This document shows, in pieces, positions 1 through 8,098 of a stretch of DNA of 11,685 bases (position 1 is the stretch's first letter; the number at the start of each line of letters is the position of its first letter). Origin of the DNA: an uncultured Clostridia bacterium (lineage in GTDB: Bacteria; Bacillota; Clostridia; Christensenellales; Pumilibacteraceae); assembly GCA_947385185.1 (NCBI GenBank), contig CANDJX010000044.1, positions 1 through 11,685 on the forward strand, read 5' to 3'. The notes beneath the pieces are model-generated. The model ran no database searches. It was not told the DNA's origin and worked only from the letters and a program-made list of their open reading frames with translations. Position numbers and translations under genes: made by a program.

Positions 1-47
1 CTACACTGACAAGCACACTCTTTCCCTACACGACGCTCTTCCGATCT
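1..47 (+). other. Residual Illumina adapter (not genomic DNA)
   Basis: Bases 15-47 are a perfect 33-base match to the well-known TruSeq read-1 adapter, ending in the typical CTTCCGATCT. Bases 1-6 (CTACAC) are the end of the P5 flow-cell sequence. The eight bases between, TGACAAGC at 7-14, sit exactly where a dual-index i5 barcode belongs. This is library DNA left at the contig end by incomplete trimming, not biology. Genomic sequence begins at 48. Any protein read through this segment gains false residues: the miaA frame picks up about six adapter-encoded residues and a false stop near base 26. Confidence 0.98.
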
Positions 48-388
48 CCGTGCAGTAAGGCGTTGATATAGAATCCCGTTCCGCCGACGACTACGGGCAG
101 TTTGCCGCGCGAGATAATATCCGAAATTATCGGCTTTGCTTCGCTTAAAAAATCGACGACGGTAAACGGCTCGTCCGGTTCTTTGATCCCTATAAGATAG
201 TGCGGTACGCCGCGCATTTCTTCTTTTGTGATTTTACCCGAACCTATATCGAGGTACTTATATATCTGTACCGAATCCGCGCCGACAATTTCGCCGTTGT
301 ATCTTAATGCAATGTCGACGGCATAATCCGATTTCCCCACACACGTGGGTCCGGCAATGGCGATGATTTTTTCTTTGTTTTCGATCAT
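48..388 (-). CDS. miaA: tRNA dimethylallyltransferase MiaA, N-terminal part only (cut at contig end)
   Basis: MiaA transfers a dimethylallyl group from DMAPP to N6 of adenosine-37 in tRNAs reading codons that start with U, giving i6A37, the substrate of MiaB. Only residues 1-114 are present, about a third of the usual 300 or so. Visible motifs are the P-loop GPTCVGKS (13-20), the ADSVQIY segment that begins around residue 37, and GGTGFYINALL (102-112), in the family order. The third base of codon 114 is already adapter, and the following DRKSVV is adapter translation, so the true C-terminus is missing because of the assembly and not a gene truncation. The ATG overlaps the mutL stop as ATGA (4 nt). 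No strong Shine-Dalgarno precedes it, which fits translational coupling. It is the last visible gene of miaB-mutS-mutL-miaA. Confidence 0.95.
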
Positions 389-2292
389 ACGATACGCTTA
401 AACCATTTTTCGATTTCGTCGCGTGTGATTTTTATCGCGATCGGTCTGCCGTGCGGGCAGAACAATTCGATCTTTTTTTCCGCAATATCCGAAATAAGAC
501 GTTCGATTTCGGAATCGGATAAATCTTCTTTCCCTTTTACGGCTGCTTTACACGCGCTCTGCATCAAAGTTTCTTTAATAAAACCATGCTTCGAGAGATT
601 GTTTTTTCTCAAAGATTCAAGCAAAATTGCAACGAAATCTTTTAGATTTACGTCGCTGAGTACGAGCGGAACCGCGGACAATGAAAACGAATTTCCCGAC
701 AGCCTGCTTAAAGCAAATCCGAGCGCCGAAATATCGGCGGCATTTGCGTCCAGTTCGGACGCTTCGTCTGCGGTAACGTCGAAAATGTAAGGGATCAGTA
801 AATCCTGCATGCTCGGCTTCCCGTTTTCTACGGAAGACTTAAAATCTTCGTAAAGCAATTTTTCGTGCGCGGCGTGCTGATCGATAATTACTATTTCATT
901 CCCTTTTTCAAGCATAATATACGTATTGAAGAATTTACCGCAATACCTGTGATCGGCAAGATCCGAATAAAAATCGGCTATATCGCCGGTTTTTTTCGCA
1001 ATCAGATCGTGAAATAATTCGTATTGCCGCGCTTTCGGCTGCTCGATTTCAAACGACGGTTGCGACAGATTTTCGGTATAAGCAGACACCGGTGACTGTA
1101 ATTCGGTCGGCTTAAGGCGCTCGAATTTTGGATATTCGGCGTCTGCGTTTTTCGTCGAGCCGCCGAAAAACGCATGAGCTCCGTCGGCTTTCATGGCGGC
1201 ATTATCAAGGTTTTCCGATTTGCCGTACGGAGGTCTGACAGACATACGATCGTCGGCGGAATTTTTTCCGTCGCTTGACGGCGATAATTCTATCAACTTC
1301 GGTTTTCCCGCTTCGGGAACCATTACGTCCGCTATTGCTCTGGTAAGCATTTTCCTCAAACGATCGAAATCGACAAACTTAACTTCCATTTTGCTCGGAT
1401 GTACGTTAATATCGACCATGTCGGCAGGAAGTTCGATAAACACCACGTACGACGGATACTGACGTTTCATAAGATAATTTGAGTAAACATTGTATATCCA
1501 GAATGATATATCCGTATTCAGTACATATCTTCCGTTTACGATCAACGTCTGATACGAGCGGTTGTGTTTGGAAAATGCAGGCTTATTCACATAGCCATAT
1601 GATACTATGTCAGGCATAGAACACGAGAAAAACTCATGTTCTTTTAAGAAATTTGCCCCATAAATCGAGTATAACGTTTCTTTCAATCCTTTACCGTCAG
1701 TGCGATATACTTCTTTTCCGCTTATTGAAAACGAAAACGATATATTATAATTTGCGATCACGATTTTTTGAACGAGCGCGGAGATTTCGTTTTCTTCGCT
1801 TTTGTCGGTACGAAGGAATTTCAATCTCGCCGGAACGTTTTTGAATAAATCGCTGACGGTCACGGAAGTGCCGAAAGGCGAACCGGTCTGCATACAGCTA
1901 AGTTCCCTTCCGTTCTCTATAACGATTTCTCCGCCGAGTTCATCCTCTTTTCTTCTCGAGCGCAACTTAATCTTTGCGACCTATGCTATGCTCGGAAGCG
2001 CTTCCCCTCTGAACCCGAGCGTCGATATAGCGTTAAGGTCTTTTATTTCGCAAATTTTACTCGTCGCGTGAGGAAGAAAGGCTTTGCGCAAGTCGTCGAA
2101 TTCCATACCAGAGCCGTTGTCCGTAACCTTTATATATTTTCCTCCGTCCGAAATATCTATATCGATTTTCGTGGCTCCGCTGTCTATGCTGTTTTCTATC
2201 AGTTCTTTGACCACGGAAGCCGGCTTTTCCACCACTTCGCCTGCCGCTATACGGTTAAAAACCGAACTGTCAAGTATATTTATTTTACTCAT
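385..2292 (-). pseudogene. mutL: DNA mismatch repair protein MutL, interrupted by an in-frame TAG at codon 104
   Basis: MutL is the GHKL-ATPase and endonuclease that acts after MutS in mismatch repair. Starting at ATG 2292 (GGGAG Shine-Dalgarno, 1 nt after the mutS stop), residues 1-103 carry ELIEN (30-34), DNGSG (58-62) and GFRGEAL (93-99). Codon 104 at 1983-1981 is TAG. The same frame then continues without a break to TGA at 387-385, giving 635 residues if read through, the usual MutL length. The downstream part is well conserved: PARLKFL, a QDLLIP motif resembling the clamp-binding site of endonuclease-type MutLs, DQHAAHEKLLYE (metal site), SACKAAVKG, and CPHGRP. Homologs often have Ser at codon 104, so TCG to TAG is the simplest change. 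Without suppression the product would be an inactive 103-residue peptide. A sequencing error, a recent nonsense mutation or amber suppression are all possible. There is no frameshift. Confidence 0.9.
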
Positions 2293-2293
2293 A

Positions 2294-4855
2294 TTATTCT
2301 CCCGCCTTTTCTTTCAAATCGCTCAATATGTCGTACGCCGCGCGCGGACTGACGTCGTCGAGGTTGAGCTCTTTAAGTATTTTAAGTATTTCTCCGGATT
2401 TGTCCGCATTCACGCCGAACATGGACATCTGACTGTATATATCGTTGCTTCTGCGCGCAATATTGAGTTTTTCAAGTTCGAGCAAAAGCTCTTTCGCACG
2501 CGCGACTACGTCTTTCGGCAACCCCGATAATCCCGCGACTTCGATACCGAAGCTGCGGTTTGCGCTTCCGCGAAGCACTTTATGCATAAACACTATGTTT
2601 CCCGCGAGTTCGCGCACGGTAATTTTATAATTGCGCACGCCGTCGACTACATCCTCGAGATCGGTCAGTTCATGGTAGTGCGTCGAAAACATAACCTTTG
2701 CTTTGAAATGCGACGAAAGATATTCCACGATCGCCCAGGCAATGCTTAAACCGTCGTAAGTCGCCGTACCGCGTCCTACCTCGTCGAGCAGAATCAGACT
2801 GTCGTCCGTTGCATTCTCGAGGATATACGCAACTTCGCTCATTTCCACCATGAACGTGCTGCGTCCCGAATGCAGATCGTCGCTTGCCCCCACTCTCGTA
2901 AAAATTTTATCGGTAAAAGGTATTTCGGCGCTGTCGGCGGGAACAAAAAATCCGCAATGCGCAAGAATGACGATCAGCGCCACTTGCCGCATATATACGC
3001 TCTTACCCGCCATATTCGGACCGGTTATCATCATGATCCGACTGTCGGTATCGATAAACGTATCGTTCGGCACGAAGGTCTGCCCGGGCAGTCTTTCGAC
3101 CACGACGTGCCTGCCCTCCTTAATTCTGACGGCCTTTATATCAGATCCTATACGAGGACGGCAATATCCGTACTTTGACGAAACTTCGGCATTCGACGCC
3201 AGAACGTCGATAAGCGCTATGCGCTTTGCCGTATCCGTTATCCGATCCGCTTGTTTTGCGATTGCAGACAAAAAATCCGAATATAACGAAAGTTCGAGCG
3301 ACAAAGCCCTTTCTTCGGCGTGCAGTATTTTATCCTCGATTATTTTCAGTTCTTCGGTTATGTATCTTTCTGAATTTACGGTAGTTTGTTTTCTTACGTA
3401 TTCGGGCGGGACGAGCGACGATTGCGCTTTCGGAACTTCGATATAATATCCGAAAACGCTGTTGAACGCGACTTTCAGGTTTCTGATTCCGGTCGCTTGC
3501 TTTTGCTCCGCCTCGATCCGAGAAAGAACGGTTTTCGAGCTTACCGTAATCGAACGGTATTCGTCAAGCTCCGAATTGACTCCTTTCAGAATAACTCCCC
3601 CGTCGCGGGCGTGCGCGGGCGCTTCGTTATTTATGGTATTGTGTATAGCCGATTCTATATCAGACAATACGTCGAGCGAGTTTCCGAGCGATTTCAGTAT
3701 ATCCGATTTACATTCTGACAGCGTCTTTTTTACGGACGGCAACGGCAGAAGCGACGCAGCCAAAGACAGGCACTCGCGTGGTGAAAAATTGCCGTAAGCA
3801 AGTTTTGCCGCCAACCGCTCGAGGTCGAATATATCCGAAAGCAGTTCTCTGAGTTCGCTTCGGACGATACTGCAGTTCACGAGTTCTTCCACGCCGTCCA
3901 ACCGCGAACATATCGTTTTTTCGTCAAGGCTCGGCGCGGAGATCCATTTGCGCAATAATCTTGCGCCCATTCCGGTTTTCGTTTTGTCGATCGCGCCGAA
4001 AAGCGATCCCTGCTTTTTCCCGTCGGACGACGCCAACAATTCGAGCGTTTTTATTGCGCCGCTGTCCATTACGAGCGTCTTTTCTTCGTGCTTCTCCGAA
4101 CGGATATAGCCGAGCGTGCGCTTTTGCGTTTCTTTTACATATATCAATAATGCGCCGCACGCGCGCAAGCATACGTCCGGTTCGCCGAGAATGCTTTTCG
4201 CATCTTTGCACATTTGCGGAATAATTTCTTTTGCCCGCGAAAGCTCGTAATCGGTTTCGTCCAGTTGCTGAAACGGTACGGTTCCTCCGTACTTTACGAG
4301 AGAAAGATTCGCGCTCTGCATTTTCATGTCCGCATTGCATATGATTTCCGCAGGCACAATGCGCGCCAGAAGATCGTTCAGTCTTAAAGGTATTTGCGCG
4401 TCAATGGTAGCGCGGTTGAATTCTCCTGTGGAAATATCCGCCCAGCATACTCCCGCCGTATCGCCGTCAAGACAGATAGACATTAAATAATTATTCTTTT
4501 CCGGAGAAAGCATATCGCTTTCCATAACGGTCCCGGGCGTGACTATACGGACAACTTCTCGATCGGCAAGCCCTCTTTGCGGAACGTTAATCTGTTCGCA
4601 TATGGCGACTTTATATCCTTTTTCGATCAGTTTCGACACATACGAGTCCACGGCATGAAAAGGCACGCCGCACATGGGCGCGCGCTCCTCCAGTCCGCAA
4701 CTTTTCCCGGTCAACACGAGATCGAGTTCCCTGCTTGCCGTTACGGCATCCTCGAAAAACATTTCGTAAAAATCCCCAAGTCTGAACAGGAGCAGGCAAT
4801 CGGGGTTTTTCTCTTTTGTTTCGAGATATTGTTTCATCATCGGTGATAATGCCAT
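2294..4855 (-). CDS. mutS: DNA mismatch repair protein MutS
   Basis: MutS is the cytoplasmic mismatch sensor; it binds mispairs and small loops and, with ATP, recruits MutL. The 853-residue length is normal. The N-terminal mismatch-binding domain has the Phe-x-Glu element as GDFYEMF (27-33). The C-terminal ATPase has Walker A GPNMAGKS (612-619), Walker B LILLDEVGRGT (687-697) with the catalytic-type Glu at 692, and STHYHEL (724-730). QMSMF (809-813) matches the sliding-clamp binding motif seen in other MutS tails. The start has a clear AAGGA Shine-Dalgarno. The gene begins 3 nt after the miaB stop and ends with TAA 1 nt before the mutL ATG, so it is tightly coupled on both sides. It appears fully intact, in contrast to mutL. 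Confidence 0.98.
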   Translation of the reverse strand: MALSPMMKQYLETKEKNPDCLLLFRLGDFYEMFFEDAVTASRELDLVLTGKSCGLEERAPMCGVPFHAVDSYVSKLIEKGYKVAICEQINVPQRGLADREVVRIVTPGTVMESDMLSPEKNNYLMSICLDGDTAGVCWADISTGEFNRATIDAQIPLRLNDLLARIVPAEIICNADMKMQSANLSLVKYGGTVPFQQLDETDYELSRAKEIIPQMCKDAKSILGEPDVCLRACGALLIYVKETQKRTLGYIRSEKHEEKTLVMDSGAIKTLELLASSDGKKQGSLFGAIDKTKTGMGARLLRKWISAPSLDEKTICSRLDGVEELVNCSIVRSELRELLSDIFDLERLAAKLAYGNFSPRECLSLAASLLPLPSVKKTLSECKSDILKSLGNSLDVLSDIESAIHNTINNEAPAHARDGGVILKGVNSELDEYRSITVSSKTVLSRIEAEQKQATGIRNLKVAFNSVFGYYIEVPKAQSSLVPPEYVRKQTTVNSERYITEELKIIEDKILHAEERALSLELSLYSDFLSAIAKQADRITDTAKRIALIDVLASNAEVSSKYGYCRPRIGSDIKAVRIKEGRHVVVERLPGQTFVPNDTFIDTDSRIMMITGPNMAGKSVYMRQVALIVILAHCGFFVPADSAEIPFTDKIFTRVGASDDLHSGRSTFMVEMSEVAYILENATDDSLILLDEVGRGTATYDGLSIAWAIVEYLSSHFKAKVMFSTHYHELTDLEDVVDGVRNYKITVRELAGNIVFMHKVLRGSANRSFGIEVAGLSGLPKDVVARAKELLLELEKLNIARRSNDIYSQMSMFGVNADKSGEILKILKELNLDDVSPRAAYDILSDLKEKAGE

Positions 4856-4858
4856 GAT

Positions 4859-6160
4859 CTATTTCCTTATCTTTCCGTAAAGTTTACTGTTTTTGGTCCC
4901 GGTAACTTCGATATTGACGAAACTGTTATAATAATCTTCTCCGCCGTCGTCGAAAACTATTACGCGGTCGTCGTAAGTTTTTGCCGTTGCGTTTTTTCCT
5001 CTGCCGTCGCAAAGAGCAAGAAATGTCTTTCCAACCGCTTTTTCGGCAAGCTCGCGCGCTATTTTCGCCTGTACGGTTATAAGCTCCGCGATTCTTGCTT
5101 TTTTTACGGCTTCGGATATTTGTCCGTCCATGACCGCCGCGGGCGTACCGTTGCGTTTCGAGTATATAAACATAAACAGATTATTATATCGTACGCGCCG
5201 TACGAGATCGACCGTCGCCCGAAAATCTTCGTCGGTTTCGGTCGGAAATCCCACGATAACGTCGGCGGTAATTCCCGCGTCCGGTATATACTCGCGGATC
5301 ATGTCTATTTTGTGCATATAAGCCGCGGTATCGTAGCGTCTGTTCATCGCTTTCAGAATACGGTCGCTTCCCGATTGAACGGGCAAGTGAATGTAATTTG
5401 CCAATTTTCTCTGTCTGCCGATAAGTCTGATAACGTCGTCGGACAGATCTTTCGGATGCGAGGTCATAAACTTGATCCAGAAATCGCCCGGAAGCGCGGA
5501 CAATTCGGATAAAAGAGCGTAAAAATCATTTTCGCCGTCATTATACGAATTGACGTTCTGACCGAGCAAAGTTATTTCTTTCACGCCGCGGTCCAATAGA
5601 GATCTGACTTCGTTTACTATATCCGCAAGTTTTCTGCTACGCTCCCTGCCCTTTACATAAGGGACTATGCAATATGTACAAAAATTATTGCAACCGTACA
5701 TTATGTTCACGAAGCTGTTTACGTTGTCCGACCGCACTGCTTCGTTCGCGCCCACGGGCACGGTTTCGTTCACTTCGAGATCGAGTATGAATTTTTCGCC
5801 GCGTTCTACGGCTTTTACCATATTCGGCAACAAGGCAAGACTGTACGTGCCGGTGATGACGTTTATAAACGGACAACGTTTATGCAACATTTCCGCCGCG
5901 GATCTCTGTTGCGTCATACATCCGCATACGGCTACGATAAGATCGGGTTTTGCCGCTTTCAGATGCTTAATTCTTCCGAGATTGCCGAGCACTCTCGTTT
6001 CGGCGCCTTCCCTGACGCAGCACGTATTGAAAACGATTATATCGGCGGCTTCGGGCTTTTCTTCGCGGCAACAACCTTCTTTTTCGAATGCGGCGTACAG
6101 TTTCTCCGTTTCATGCACGTTCATCTGACAGCCGTATGTTTGTATAAAAACTTTTTTCAC
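4859..6160 (-). CDS. miaB: tRNA-2-methylthio-N6-dimethylallyladenosine synthase MiaB
   Basis: MiaB is a radical-SAM methylthiotransferase that converts i6A37 of tRNA to ms2i6A37, the step after MiaA, whose gene lies in the same operon. With GTG 6160 as start the protein has 433 residues. The N-terminal UPF0004 domain supplies three cysteines for the auxiliary 4Fe-4S cluster: C11 (TYGCQMN), C47 (NTCCVRE) and C81 (GCMTQ). The radical-SAM CxxxCxxC is C157-C161-C164. The HLPVQSGSD and GFPTETDEDF segments are also typical, and a TRAM-like RNA-binding domain ends the protein. GTG 6160 is preferred because the family begins just before the TYGCQMN motif; an upstream TTG at 6199 would add 13 unusual residues that run through a promoter-like box. 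No Shine-Dalgarno is seen. It ends in TAG, 3 nt before mutS and in the same frame. Confidence 0.96.
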   Translation of the reverse strand: MKKVFIQTYGCQMNVHETEKLYAAFEKEGCCREEKPEAADIIVFNTCCVREGAETRVLGNLGRIKHLKAAKPDLIVAVCGCMTQQRSAAEMLHKRCPFINVITGTYSLALLPNMVKAVERGEKFILDLEVNETVPVGANEAVRSDNVNSFVNIMYGCNNFCTYCIVPYVKGRERSRKLADIVNEVRSLLDRGVKEITLLGQNVNSYNDGENDFYALLSELSALPGDFWIKFMTSHPKDLSDDVIRLIGRQRKLANYIHLPVQSGSDRILKAMNRRYDTAAYMHKIDMIREYIPDAGITADVIVGFPTETDEDFRATVDLVRRVRYNNLFMFIYSKRNGTPAAVMDGQISEAVKKARIAELITVQAKIARELAEKAVGKTFLALCDGRGKNATAKTYDDRVIVFDDGGEDYYNSFVNIEVTGTKNSKLYGKIRK

Positions 6161-6166
6161 TGTTTT

Positions 6167-6195
6167 ATTATAACAAATTGTTACTCGCGACGCAA
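6167..6195 (-). promoter_or_regulatory. Probable promoter for the miaB-mutS-mutL-miaA operon
   Basis: On the minus strand a perfect extended -10 element TGTTATAAT lies at 6175-6167. A weak -35-like TTGCGT is at 6195-6190, with 17 bp between it and the TATAAT hexamer. Six bases (AAAACA) separate the hexamer from the GTG start codon at 6160, so transcription would begin on or next to the start codon, leaving no room for a Shine-Dalgarno. The match is by eye; the region is AT-rich, so chance cannot be excluded. Confidence 0.5.
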
Positions 6196-6222
6196 GCAAT
6201 GAGTAAATATTTTTCGAAAGAC

Positions 6223-6228
6223 TATACT
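6223..6228 (+). promoter_or_regulatory. Candidate -10 box of the class A PBP gene
   Basis: TATACT lies seven bases before the GTG start at 6236. The hexamer at the expected -35 position (6200-6205, TGAGTA) is a poor match. If used, this box would put the transcription start at the start codon, as on the opposite side of the same gap. Nothing stronger is visible in the 75-bp intergenic region. Confidence 0.35.
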
Positions 6229-6235
6229 AAAAGAA

Positions 6236-8098
6236 GTGAACGTTATAAGAAAAATATTGCGCACGATCGTAGCCGCGGCTATAATATCCGGAATTGTGCT
6301 GTTTTGCACAGCCATTATCCTGACCGATCCCGACGTAAAAATAGACGGGTTGCCCGAATTCGACGCCGCGCCGCTCGAAAGAATCGCGGAAACCAGAGAA
6401 ATATACGACGCCGACGGTACGATAGTATGCAAAATAGGCGGCAACGGTCGATTGTATGCGGATTATTCGGAGCTTGACCAAAAAACACCGTACGCGTTCC
6501 TCTCGATCGAAGATTCGAGATTTTACGAACACGGGGCTGTGGATTTTCGCAGAATAATCAAAGCCGCAGCTACGGATATTGCGGTAGGAAGCGCAAAAGA
6601 AGGCGCGTCTACCATCACTCAGCAGCTTGTTAAAAACACATATCTTTCGCCCAAAAAAACGATAATGCGGAAAATCAAAGAAATCAGGCTGGCGCGGGCG
6701 GTAGAAAAAACGTTAAATAAAAACGAAATATTGGGATTATATCTCAACAGCCTGTACTTCGGCAACAACATTTACGGCATAGAAACCGCAGCGAGACGTT
6801 ACTTCGGAAAAACCGCGTCCGAGCTTTCGGTCGGAGAAAGCGCGTTGCTTGCCGCAATAATAAACAATCCGGGAAAATACGATCCGATTTCGCATCCCGA
6901 AGCTGCGGAATCACGAAGAAAACTGGTCGTCAGACGAATGCGCGAGCTCGGATATATAGACGACGCCGAATACGAAAACGCCGTGCTGCCCGTCTGCCCG
7001 GTAAGTACGCGCATTAACTGCAACGTATTTTACGGTTACGTCGAAAAAGAATCGAACGCCGACCGAATATATACTTCGCTCGACCGAAATATCCAAAGCA
7101 TAGCCGAAGCCGCGCTTTCCGGATTCGAGAATAGCGAATTCGTAACAAAAGTTGTTGTCGTCGATCGCGACGGCAAACTTATAGCCGCCGCATCGAATAC
7201 GTTTTCCGACATAGCGGGGCTGAAGCGCAGTCCGGGAAGTACGATCAAGCCTCTGATTTGTTACGCTCCCGCTCTCGAAAATAAACTGATTACGCCGGTA
7301 ACTCCCCTGCTCGACGCGCAGACCGATTTCGACGGTTATGCTCCGAAAAATTATCCGAACAAATTTCACGGATGGATAACTGCGGACAAAGCTCTCTCGC
7401 TGTCGCTCAACGTTCCGGCTGTCAAACTTCTCGATATGAACGGTATAGACAAAGCGAAAACGTTCTGTAGACGATTGGGACTGGACTTTTCCGACAGCGA
7501 TAACGGGCTCGCTCTCGCTCTGGGCGGCATGACGGACGGAGTGGATCTTCTGACGCTTTGCCGCGCGTATTCGGCGATAAGCGCGGGCGGAAAAAATATA
7601 ATGTCAAAAGAAACGGCGTATCTCTTGACTTCAATGTTGCAAAAATGCGCCGAAAACGGTACTGCAAAAGCCTTGGGCGGACTCGGAGTTGCGGCAAAAA
7701 CGGGAACGGTCGGTTCCTCCGTGGGAAATACCGACGCTTATTGCATAGCCTATAACGACAAATACACCGTCGGAGTATGGTGCGGCGCGACCGAGGGTTT
7801 ATTACCGTCCGAAATTACGGGAGGAGAATTGCCGACCCGCATATGCGCGGAAATATTCAAACACTCCGCGTTGAAAAGCGGAGCGTTCAGGAAACCTAAT
7901 ACTGTAGTGACCGTGGAAATCGACGGCGTCGAACTGGAAAAAAATCATCGCGTCGTCGCGGCGTCGTCCTCGACCATGCCGAAAGACAGGGTGCAAGCCG
8001 AGTTCAGCATATACAATATGCCGGGCAGAAACGTCGGAGAGGACTTATCTTTCGGGAAGTACGAAAACTTCGATGTTGTCGACAGCTTCACTTATTAG
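6236..8098 (+). CDS. Class A penicillin-binding protein (bifunctional transglycosylase/transpeptidase)
   Basis: This 620-residue membrane-anchored enzyme would polymerise lipid II into glycan strands and cross-link them. A short basic N-terminus is followed by one membrane segment (about residues 9-29). The GT51 transglycosylase domain follows, with EDSRFYEHG (92-100, catalytic Glu 92), GASTITQQLVKN (123-134) and NEILGLYLNSLYFG (163-176). The transpeptidase domain has SxxK as STIK (335-338, nucleophile S335), SxN as SLN (390-392) and KTG (488-490). Both active sites look complete. The protein is on the short side for a class A PBP, with only about 130 residues after KTG and no PASTA repeats. 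The GTG start has no convincing Shine-Dalgarno but sets the right distance to the membrane segment. Its TAG stop lies inside the 3' end of the convergent thiI gene. I cannot assign it to ponA or another named subgroup. Confidence 0.95.
   Translation: MNVIRKILRTIVAAAIISGIVLFCTAIILTDPDVKIDGLPEFDAAPLERIAETREIYDADGTIVCKIGGNGRLYADYSELDQKTPYAFLSIEDSRFYEHGAVDFRRIIKAAATDIAVGSAKEGASTITQQLVKNTYLSPKKTIMRKIKEIRLARAVEKTLNKNEILGLYLNSLYFGNNIYGIETAARRYFGKTASELSVGESALLAAIINNPGKYDPISHPEAAESRRKLVVRRMRELGYIDDAEYENAVLPVCPVSTRINCNVFYGYVEKESNADRIYTSLDRNIQSIAEAALSGFENSEFVTKVVVVDRDGKLIAAASNTFSDIAGLKRSPGSTIKPLICYAPALENKLITPVTPLLDAQTDFDGYAPKNYPNKFHGWITADKALSLSLNVPAVKLLDMNGIDKAKTFCRRLGLDFSDSDNGLALALGGMTDGVDLLTLCRAYSAISAGGKNIMSKETAYLLTSMLQKCAENGTAKALGGLGVAAKTGTVGSSVGNTDAYCIAYNDKYTVGVWCGATEGLLPSEITGGELPTRICAEIFKHSALKSGAFRKPNTVVTVEIDGVELEKNHRVVAASSSTMPKDRVQAEFSIYNMPGRNVGEDLSFGKYENFDVVDSFTY

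Noticed and set aside
1981..1983. A genetic code in which TAG is a sense codon, explaining the mutL interruption
   Set aside because: miaB and the PBP gene both end in TAG at the expected C-termini. Reading through the PBP stop would add about 60 residues antisense to thiI. Long genes such as mutS have no internal TAG. A genome-wide recoding is therefore unlikely, though a rare suppressor remains possible.
1963..1983. Frameshift (programmed or assembly) in mutL
   Set aside because: Both halves are in the same frame and the residues on either side align without loss. Only a stop codon intervenes. The apparent start just after it is a TTG leucine codon inside the MutL sequence, not a true start.
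6161..6199. MiaB start at TTG 6199
   Set aside because: The 13 extra residues precede the normal family start and cross a perfect extended -10 box; GTG 6160 is more consistent.
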